Source of the DNA: Actinomycetota bacterium
GTDB lineage: Bacteria > Actinomycetota > Acidimicrobiia > Acidimicrobiales > Ilumatobacteraceae
Reading direction: 5' to 3'
DNA length: 36,473 nt
Assembly (NCBI GenBank): GCA_016213625.1
Contig: JACQZZ010000084.1
Span: forward strand, 1 to 36,473
Part shown: positions 24,355-30,145 of the stretch, in pieces
Layout: each line of letters starts with the position of its first letter
Numbering within the stretch: position 1 is the stretch's first letter
Translations under genes and position numbers: made by a program
Notes under the pieces: model-generated
Told to the model about the DNA's origin: nothing
Seen by the model: only the letters and a program-made list of their open reading frames with translations
Databases searched by the model: none

Positions 24355-25272
24355 ATGCGGGTCCTGACCGTCGGCGGGGCCGGGTTCATCGGCTCGCACC
24401 TCACCGAGCGACTGCTGGCCGAGGGGCACACGGTCGACGTGGTCGACCATCTGGGCACCGGTTCGCTGGCGAACCTCGCCGATGCCCGGCAGGCCGGGGG
24501 GCCGCTGAAGATCCACACGCTCGACGCCGCGGCGGCGGAGTTCGACAGCGTGGTCGCGATGCGCGAACCCGACGTCATCTACCACCTCGGCCTGCTCCCA
24601 CCCGGTGCACCGGCGGAGCACACGGCGGCCGCGACGTTGGCGTCGCTGATGTCGGTGCTGGAGGCGGCGCGTCGTCAGTCGGCTCGTCGCCACGAGGGCG
24701 TGAAGGTGGTCGTGGCGCTGTCGGCGGTGTCGTTGTACGGCGACGTGCCCAGCAAGGACCAGCCCATCAAGGAGAGCCAGCCGTGGAACCCGGTGGGGGT
24801 GCGCGGGGTGGTCACACGCACCATCGCCGAGCTGCTCGCCGCGTATCGCGAGCACCACGCGGTGGAGTACACCGCGCTCGCGCTCGCCACGGTCTACGGC
24901 CCCCGACAACGGCCCGATGGTGGCGTCGTCGGAGCGTTCGCCCACGCCCTGCGCGAGGACATCGCGCCCGTGGTGCACGGCGACGGCCGCCAGACCCGCG
25001 ACTTCCTCTACATCGACGACGCGGTGGATGCGCTGGTGCGAGCCGCCCTGAAGGGCAGCGGGCTCGTCATCAACGTCGGCACCGGCGTGAGCACCTCGAT
25101 CCGCGACGTGTGGGACATGGTCGCCGGTCCGTCGGGTCGTGCGCCGGCCGCCTCACCCCGTCGCAACGACGACGTCAGCCGGTTCGCGCTCGCCCCCACT
25201 CGCGCCCGCATTCATCTGGCATGGGCGCCCTGGACCGACCTGTCCACAGGTCTTCGCACCCTGCACCGCTGA
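24355..25272 (+). CDS. NAD-dependent epimerase/dehydratase homologue lacking the catalytic triad
   Basis: A 305-aa extended-SDR fold. The cofactor motif GGAGFIGSH (7-15) and the typical LATVYGPRQRPDG and GDGRQTRDFLYIDDAVDAL segments are intact, so NAD and perhaps nucleotide-sugar binding are likely. The catalytic residues are not: in the SxxxYG region the serine position is Ala124 (ALSAVSLYGD), and where Tyr-x3-Lys belongs the sequence is PVGVRGVV, with Val147 and Gly151. The frame is open and the surrounding sequence well kept, so this does not look like a decaying pseudogene. It lies 10 bp after the nucleotidyltransferase and would be co-transcribed. It may be a binding or regulatory partner, or use other residues. 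Confidence 0.87.
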   Translation: MRVLTVGGAGFIGSHLTERLLAEGHTVDVVDHLGTGSLANLADARQAGGPLKIHTLDAAAAEFDSVVAMREPDVIYHLGLLPPGAPAEHTAAATLASLMSVLEAARRQSARRHEGVKVVVALSAVSLYGDVPSKDQPIKESQPWNPVGVRGVVTRTIAELLAAYREHHAVEYTALALATVYGPRQRPDGGVVGAFAHALREDIAPVVHGDGRQTRDFLYIDDAVDALVRAALKGSGLVINVGTGVSTSIRDVWDMVAGPSGRAPAASPRRNDDVSRFALAPTRARIHLAWAPWTDLSTGLRTLHR

Positions 25273-25301
25273 CCATTTCGCGAGCGGCAAGCACCGATCT
25301 G

Positions 25302-25338
25302 GGTCTGATCCGTCTCGGAAGCCGGGACAGATCAGACC
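25302..25338. terminator. Hairpin after the epimerase homologue
   Basis: GGTCTGATCCGTCTCGG (25302-25318) pairs with CCGGGACAGATCAGACC (25322-25338) around a 3-nt loop: 17 positions with one mismatch and one G-T wobble. It begins 29 bp after the stop codon. No T tract follows, so rho-independent activity is inferred from the stem. Confidence 0.55.
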
Positions 25339-25429
25339 GAGAGGCCGCTTTGGGACGATTGAGCCCGAGATGCCAGGTCGCGACGAGTGCCGGTATGTGC
25401 GCTCCGCGCCAGCACGATCACAGGATGTG

Positions 25430-25452
25430 AGAGAACTCCCCAGGGAGTCTCT
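25430..25452. repeat. Short inverted repeat in the convergent gap
   Basis: AGAGA and CTCC (25430-25439, with A25435 bulged out) pair with GGAG and TCTCT (25444-25452) around a 4-nt loop. It lies between two larger hairpins. Confidence 0.45.
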
Positions 25453-25459
25453 GTCGACG

Positions 25460-25510
25460 CATCGCGCGCACCAGATGTTGCGTGTGGCGCAACATCTGGT
25501 GCCTGCGATG
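25460..25510. repeat. Long near-perfect palindrome between convergent genes
   Basis: GCACCAGATGTTGCG (25468-25482) pairs perfectly with CGCAACATCTGGTGC (25488-25502) around a 5-nt loop. Outside a 2x2 internal loop, CATCGC (25460-25465) pairs with GCGATG (25505-25510), giving 21 base pairs. It ends 69 bp beyond the cofD stop and could terminate cofD transcripts. Its length and symmetry also suit a REP-like element, a structured RNA or a protein-binding site. Confidence 0.6.
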
Positions 25511-25578
25511 AAGAACCGGTGGCGCAGGCACGGATCCACTCGGTGAGCGCATCGGTGACAGCGATCACCTCTGCGCGA

Positions 25579-26562
25579 TCAGGCGGTGAATCCGGCCGCC
25601 GCCAGGGTCCGCCTCGCCAGTTCGTGGCCCACCTCGGGCGAGATCATGATGCTCGGTGTGACGATGGCTCGCATCCCGGCGGCTTCCACTTGCGCCGCGA
25701 GCGGCTCGTCGACGGGGTCGATGACCAGCGCGGATGCGATGGGGGCGTAGAGCCGGGCGACACCGACGACCGACGGTTCGTGGCCCAACTCCACCAGCAT
25801 GCGGTCGGCGGGGCCCTTCAGCGCAGCGCCGCCCACGATGGGCGAGATGGCCACCACCGTGTCGCGGCGACGGCCGAGCAGTTGGTCCACGTCGGCGAGT
25901 GCCCGAACGGGCCCGATGGACACCAGCGGGTTCGAGGGGGCGATGACCACCACCTCGCTGTCGTTGATCGCGGCCCGCGCGGCAGCGGTGAGCAACGCGG
26001 TGTCGGCGCCGTCGAATCGCACCGCCGAGACGGGCACGCCGTGTCGCCGCTGCACGAAGTACTCCTGGAACGACACGTCGATGCCCTCGTCCGCGAGCGA
26101 CACCACCGTGGTGACCCGTTGGTCCGACATGGGCACCAGTCGCTGCTCGAGCCCGAAAGCCCGGCGGACCTCGTCGGTGACCTCGGTGAGGGTGGCGCCC
26201 TCGCGCAGTCGAGCGGTGCGGTAGAAGTGGGTGGCCAGGTCCTGGTCACCGAGGTTGAACCACGTGGGTGCGGCGGCGGAGCCGTCGGGGCGCACGGCCG
26301 TGAACCGGGCCAGGGCCTCCATGGCTCGCCACGACTCGTCGCGCAATCCCCAGCCACGCTCGGGGTCGATGGCACCCGCCAGCGTGTACGTGATGGTGTC
26401 GAGGTCGGGCGAGATGCTCAGCCCGTGCAGCACGGTGTCGTCACCGGTGTTCACCACGCCCACCGTCGCGGCGGCCGGGTGCACACCTGCCAACGCTCGC
26501 AGGAACCGGGCGGCGCCCACACCACCGCACACCACACCGATGGTGCCGAACGACGTGGTCAT
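25579..26562 (-). CDS. cofD: 2-phospho-L-lactate transferase, coenzyme F420 biosynthesis
   Basis: A 327-aa CofD/FbiA enzyme. It joins the phospholactyl- or phosphoenolpyruvyl-guanosine precursor to the deazaflavin Fo to give F420-0 or its dehydro form. The substrate-binding opening is VVCGGVGAARFLRALAGV (10-27), followed by VVNTGDDTVLHGLSISPDLD (36-55), which carries the conserved Asp pair, and ERGWGLRDESW; VIAPSNPLVSIGP and PIVGGAALKGPADRML are also typical. The start overlaps the upstream glycosyltransferase stop by ATGA. Other F420 genes (fbiB/cofE, cofC, cofG/H) are not in the window. It implies that the organism uses F420. Confidence 0.93.
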   Translation of the reverse strand: MTTSFGTIGVVCGGVGAARFLRALAGVHPAAATVGVVNTGDDTVLHGLSISPDLDTITYTLAGAIDPERGWGLRDESWRAMEALARFTAVRPDGSAAAPTWFNLGDQDLATHFYRTARLREGATLTEVTDEVRRAFGLEQRLVPMSDQRVTTVVSLADEGIDVSFQEYFVQRRHGVPVSAVRFDGADTALLTAAARAAINDSEVVVIAPSNPLVSIGPVRALADVDQLLGRRRDTVVAISPIVGGAALKGPADRMLVELGHEPSVVGVARLYAPIASALVIDPVDEPLAAQVEAAGMRAIVTPSIMISPEVGHELARRTLAAAGFTA

Positions 26563-27665
26563 CGAAGGTCGTCCGTGTCGCCGCGCATCACTCGACCGTA
26601 CAGGTGCACCATCTCGTCGGCACAGCGCTGCCACTCGAACTCCGGCCAGCGGTCGCGTCCCAGTTCCACGACTCGGTCGCGTTCGGCTGCGTCGGTGAGC
26701 AGGGTGTGCAGATGTGCGGCCAGGGCGCCGTGGTCGAGCGGGTCGCACAGCAGCGCGGCATCGCCCGCGACCTCGGGAATGGATCCGGCGGTGGACGCCA
26801 CCACGGGTGTCTCGGCCTGCATCGCGTCGAGCAGGGGGAAGCCGAAGCCTTCGTCGAGCGACGGGTAGGCCAGGGCGGCGGCGTGGCGCAGCAGCCACGA
26901 GCGCGCACCCTCGTCGATGCGGCCGGTGCGCAACACGCGGTGGCTGAGTCCGTCGCCGAGTTGGTCGATGGCTGCTGCAACCGCTCCGACGTCGTCGCCG
27001 TCGCCTCCGGCCAGCACGAGCGCCAGATCGGGGTGGCGGTGCGCCAACGCGCCGAACGCGCGCACCAGCGTGGGCAGGTTCTTACGGCGTTCCAGCGTGC
27101 CGATGGCCACGACATACGGCCGACCGCTCAGCTCGGGGATGGGCGGATCGGCCGACGGCATCGGCAGCGGGAGCGGACCGAGATGGATGGTCCGCACCGG
27201 CGCACCGGGGAACAGCGACCGCACGGTGACCTCGGTGGCGTGTGAGCTCGTGTGTACCACCGCGCCGCGGGCGATGGCGGCGCGCAGGACGGCTCCGGCT
27301 CGACGAACGTGCGGGTTCGCCTGGTCGGGGTGGGTGAGGAACCAGCAGTCGTACACGGACACGACCGTGGGCAACGCCGTCGGCGGGACGACGTAGTTGG
27401 TGCCGTGCACGAGCTGCGCCCCCCGCACCCATCGGTCCACCCTGGGATGACTCGTGTGCGCCCACAGGCGTTGGGCCACCGAGGCGGGCAACGGCAACCG
27501 TGTGGTGCCCGGCTCGAGCGCCGCCCGGAACGACAGCACGTAGGGCTGCAACGACACGTCGTCGCGCTCGCCGAGTGCCGCACACAGGGCCTGGACCGCG
27601 AAACCGATGCCGGTTCTGGCCCCGTGCAGGGGGCCGGTGTCGAAGGCAACCGCGGTCGGGCTCAT
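26559..27665 (-). CDS. Glycosyltransferase, GT-B fold, GT4 family
   Basis: A 368-aa glycosyltransferase. The opening VAFDTGPLHGARTGIGFAVQ contains the N-terminal glycine loop; later come VSVYDCWFLTHPD, AIGTLERRKNLPTLVRAFGA and the donor site SLDEGFGFPLLDAMQAETPV. It resembles mannosyltransferase-type GT4 enzymes of O-antigen synthesis (WbdB/MtfB-like), which would fit the GDP-mannose gene next door, but specificity is inferred. It is divergent from gmd and translationally coupled to cofD downstream, an unusual pairing. TAGCCT lies 10 nt before the ATG. Confidence 0.9.
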   Translation of the reverse strand: MSPTAVAFDTGPLHGARTGIGFAVQALCAALGERDDVSLQPYVLSFRAALEPGTTRLPLPASVAQRLWAHTSHPRVDRWVRGAQLVHGTNYVVPPTALPTVVSVYDCWFLTHPDQANPHVRRAGAVLRAAIARGAVVHTSSHATEVTVRSLFPGAPVRTIHLGPLPLPMPSADPPIPELSGRPYVVAIGTLERRKNLPTLVRAFGALAHRHPDLALVLAGGDGDDVGAVAAAIDQLGDGLSHRVLRTGRIDEGARSWLLRHAAALAYPSLDEGFGFPLLDAMQAETPVVASTAGSIPEVAGDAALLCDPLDHGALAAHLHTLLTDAAERDRVVELGRDRWPEFEWQRCADEMVHLYGRVMRGDTDDLR

Positions 27666-27675
27666 CCGATCGGGA

Positions 27676-27681
27676 AGGCTA
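27676..27681 (-). promoter_or_regulatory. TAGCCT -10 box for the glycosyltransferase-cofD pair
   Basis: On the minus strand TAGCCT is followed by 10 nt and ATG at 27665 with no ribosome-binding site, the recurrent leaderless layout. It lies 6 bp from an opposing -10 box. Confidence 0.45.
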
Positions 27682-27687
27682 ACCCTC

Positions 27688-27693
27688 TAGAAT
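27688..27693 (+). promoter_or_regulatory. -10 box for gmd
   Basis: TAGAAT lies 33 nt before the gmd ATG. The short leader carries GGAG (27712-27715) 11 nt before the start, so this transcript appears leadered. Confidence 0.4.
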
Positions 27694-27726
27694 CAAGCGA
27701 CCTCACGAACTGGAGCGACGAACCAC

Positions 27727-28707
27727 ATGCCCCGCGCATTCATCACCGGCATCACCGGCCAGGACGGCCAGCACCTCGCGGAATTCCTTCATGGCAAGGG
27801 CTACGAAGTGTTCGGCATGGTGAAGGGCCAGAACAACCCCAAGTTCACGGCCATGCGCGACGAGTTCCCGTACGTCGAGCCCGTGCCGGGCGACCTGGCC
27901 GATCTGCCGTCGCTGGTGAAGGCGATGGAGCTCACCCAGCCCGACGAGGTCTACAACCTCGGCGCCATCTCGTTCGTGGCCCTCAGCTTCAACCAGGCCG
28001 AGCTCACGGCCAACATCACCGGCCTCGGCGTGCTGCGCATGCTCGAGGCGGTGCGCATGGTGGGCGGCGCCCAGAACAACCCCATCCGCTACTACCAGGC
28101 CAGCTCGTCGGAGATGTTCGGCAAGGTGCGCGAGATCCCGCAGAACGAGCGCACGCCGTTCCACCCGCGCTCGCCGTACGGCTGCGCGAAGGTGTTCGGA
28201 CACGACATCACGGTCAACTACCGCGAGAGCTACGACCTGTACGCCTGCAGCGGCATCCTGTTCAACCACGAGGGTCCTCGCCGCGGCCTCGAGTTCGTCA
28301 CCCGCAAGGTCACCAACGCCGCGGCCCGCATCAAGCTGGGCCTGCAGGAAGAGCTGGTGCTCGGCAACCTCGACTTCAAGCGCGACTGGGGCTACGCCGG
28401 CGACTACGTGAAGGCGATGTGGCTGATGCTCCAGCAGGACGAGCCCGACGACTACGTGGTGGCCACGGGCGAGACCCACAGTGGCGAGGAGCTCGTCAGC
28501 CTGGCGTTCTCCGAGGTGGGCATCGACGACTGGCAGCGCTACGTGCGTCAGGACCAGAAGTTCTTCCGCCCCGCCGAGGTCGATCTGCTCATCGGCGATC
28601 CCAGCAAGGCACAGACCAAGCTCGGCTGGACCCGCGAGGTCGACTTCCCGGGTCTGATCAAGATGATGGTGGCCAACGACCTGCGCATCGAGTCGGCGAA
28701 GCGCTGA
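27727..28707 (+). CDS. gmd: GDP-mannose 4,6-dehydratase
   Basis: A 326-aa extended SDR that converts GDP-mannose to GDP-4-keto-6-deoxymannose, the branch point to GDP-fucose, GDP-rhamnose and related sugars. The cofactor motif is GITGQDG (8-14), the catalytic Ser/Glu region is ASSSEMFG (125-132), and Tyr151-x3-Lys155 lies in [12 protein letters not shown]. The diagnostic [17 protein letters not shown] and [20 protein letters not shown] segments are intact. Length is a little under the usual 340-370 aa. A reductase or epimerase for the next step was not found in the window; the only candidate, at 24355, lacks catalytic residues. A hairpin covers its stop codon. Confidence 0.95.
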   Translation: MPRAFITGITGQDGQHLAEFLHGKGYEVFGMVKGQNNPKFTAMRDEFPYVEPVPGDLADLPSLVKAMELTQPDEVYNLGAISFVALSFNQAELTANITGLGVLRMLEAVRMVGGAQNNPIRYYQASSSEMFGKVREIPQNERTPFHPRSPYGCAKVFGHDITVNYRESYDLYACSGILFNHEGPRRGLEFVTRKVTNAAARIKLGLQEELVLGNLDFKRDWGYAGDYVKAMWLMLQQDEPDDYVVATGETHSGEELVSLAFSEVGIDDWQRYVRQDQKFFRPAEVDLLIGDPSKAQTKLGWTREVDFPGLIKMMVANDLRIESAKR

Positions 28708-28721
28708 CCCCCAGTCAGCGC
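28701..28721. terminator. Bidirectional terminator between gmd and the flippase gene
   Basis: GCGCTGAC (28701-28708) pairs perfectly with GTCAGCGC (28714-28721) around a 5-nt loop. It covers the gmd stop codon and lies 8 bp from the stop of the convergent gene, so it can end both transcripts. Confidence 0.6.
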
Positions 28722-28728
28722 TCGAACG

Positions 28729-30057
28729 TCAGCTCTCGAAGGGCATGTCGATGATGGCTTCCATCATCGACTGGTGCGACGGCGTGATGCCTGCCCGCAG
28801 GCGAGCATGCAGCGACACCGCGAATGACACCATCGCCGCGAACGACGAGGCCACCAGGCCGTACTCGATGCGGCGGAACAGATCGTCGCTGCTGGTCCAG
28901 GTGACGAGCACGAACGTCGCCATGCCCACGCCCCAGCCCAGCGCCACGAGTGCGTGACCCTTGAGGGCGATGACGGCCTGCGCCATCGCGAGCGCCGCCA
29001 TGTACAGGGCGCTGCCCAAGGCCAGCATGGCCATCGTGCGGTTGCTGAGCGTGGCTTCGTACATCTTCTCGATGACGAACGGCCCGATGAGGTACGAGCC
29101 GACGATGCCCACCACGCCGACGGCGATGACGATGACCATCAGCTTGCGGAAGCCGGCGCGGAACTCGCTCAGCTGGTTGCGTGCGGCGAGTCCGGCGAGC
29201 CGGGGGAGCAGGGCCGCCTGCACGGCCTGGAACAGGAAGAGGGGAATACGTGACAGCAGGACGCCGTAGCCGAACTGGGTGACCAGTTCCTCCTGGCCGT
29301 CGGCCTTCAGCAGGTTGGCCGCCACGGGGCCGGCGTTGACGAGGCCGGCGGCGAAGACGGAACCGAGGAGCAGCCATCCGAGGTTGGGTGTCACCTCGCC
29401 CCACGTGGCCGGCGGACCGTCGTCGGTGTGCAACTGTCCGCGGGACAGGACCCAGAAGAACCCCGCGAGCGGGGCGAGCGCCACGGCCATGCCGTATGCA
29501 CCGGCGCTGGTGGCACCGGCGACGGCGAGGGCGATGCACAGCAGCACGCGCACGGCGCCGTCGGCGCCCATGACCACCGCATACGCGCGGAATCGGCCGC
29601 TGCCGCTGGCGATGCCGCGTGCCAGGTGCACCGGGGCATAGCTGGCGAAGGCCACCACCAGGGCGACGAGCAGCACCCAATCGCCGTCGAAGTAGTTGTC
29701 GGTGATGACGCTGCCGAGTGCGAGCACGACGGCGATGACCGCCCCCGCCAACCCGATGCCCAGCAATGCCACCTTGCGCACCACCGGGCGACCACCCTGG
29801 CCGAGCGCCCGGCGAGCGGAGATGGCTCGACCCAGTTCCTGCTCGAGGGGGAGGAAGAAGCCGGGGGCGAGCGCGAACGTGGCGAACCACAGCGACAGCA
29901 CCGGGGCGAACTGGTCGTCGCCACCCATGGCGTTCTTGCCGACGCGGAGGAACGCGAAGCTGGCGAGGCCCGCCACCAGGAGCCCGATTCCGACAGGAAT
30001 GGTGCCTTCGGGGAGCGGTGCCCGGGAAGAGGAGGACTGCTCGTCGGAGGTGGTCAC
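28729..30057 (-). CDS. Polysaccharide flippase-like multi-spanning membrane protein (MOP superfamily, Wzx-like)
   Basis: A 442-aa protein with about twelve to fourteen hydrophobic segments, a short polar N-terminus and segments such as PVGIGLLVAGLASFAFLRVG, FLFQAVQAALLPRLAGLAAR and GIVGSYLIGPFVI that recall Wzx/O-antigen flippases. Such proteins turn lipid-linked sugar units across the membrane. It lies among glycosyltransferase, gmd and wall genes, which supports the call. The GTG at 30057 is 10 nt after TAGCCT; a TTG at 30060 is an alternative 7 nt after it. No Wzy polymerase was recognised nearby. Confidence 0.82.
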   Translation of the reverse strand: MTTSDEQSSSSRAPLPEGTIPVGIGLLVAGLASFAFLRVGKNAMGGDDQFAPVLSLWFATFALAPGFFLPLEQELGRAISARRALGQGGRPVVRKVALLGIGLAGAVIAVVLALGSVITDNYFDGDWVLLVALVVAFASYAPVHLARGIASGSGRFRAYAVVMGADGAVRVLLCIALAVAGATSAGAYGMAVALAPLAGFFWVLSRGQLHTDDGPPATWGEVTPNLGWLLLGSVFAAGLVNAGPVAANLLKADGQEELVTQFGYGVLLSRIPLFLFQAVQAALLPRLAGLAARNQLSEFRAGFRKLMVIVIAVGVVGIVGSYLIGPFVIEKMYEATLSNRTMAMLALGSALYMAALAMAQAVIALKGHALVALGWGVGMATFVLVTWTSSDDLFRRIEYGLVASSFAAMVSFAVSLHARLRAGITPSHQSMMEAIIDMPFES

Positions 30058-30067
30058 CAAGTGGACG

Positions 30068-30073
30068 AGGCTA
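30068..30073 (-). promoter_or_regulatory. TAGCCT -10 box for the flippase gene
   Basis: On the minus strand TAGCCT precedes TTG (30060) by 7 nt and GTG (30057) by 10 nt, with no ribosome-binding site. Confidence 0.45.
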
Positions 30074-30134
30074 CCGGAATCGGATTGGCCACGGCCGAAT
30101 CATCGGGACGGTCAAGAGTTCCCGCTTCCGAGCC

Positions 30135-30140
30135 GATACT
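30135..30140 (+). promoter_or_regulatory. Possible -10 box for the SpoIID-like gene
   Basis: GATACT ends 5 nt before the ATG at 30146. The spacing is slightly short and the first base differs from TAnnnT, so this is weak. Confidence 0.25.
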
Positions 30141-30145
30141 CATGT

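Larger units (their letters stand above)
25273..25578. other. Non-coding convergent intergenic region with three hairpins
   Basis: This 306-bp gap between the epimerase homologue and cofD holds no convincing gene: frames through it have no homology I recognise and no ribosome-binding site. It contains three well-formed inverted repeats, listed separately, and a minor GGTGA/TCACC pair near 25553-25568. It is the longest stretch without a gene in the window. Confidence 0.7.

Noticed and set aside
19054..25272. A horizontally acquired glycan island
   Set aside because: Base composition and codon style look the same as in flanking housekeeping genes, and no mobile element, integrase or tRNA boundary was seen.
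25387..26868. Long plus-strand frame through the hairpin gap and across cofD
   Set aside because: Antisense to cofD, with no domain or ribosome-binding site.
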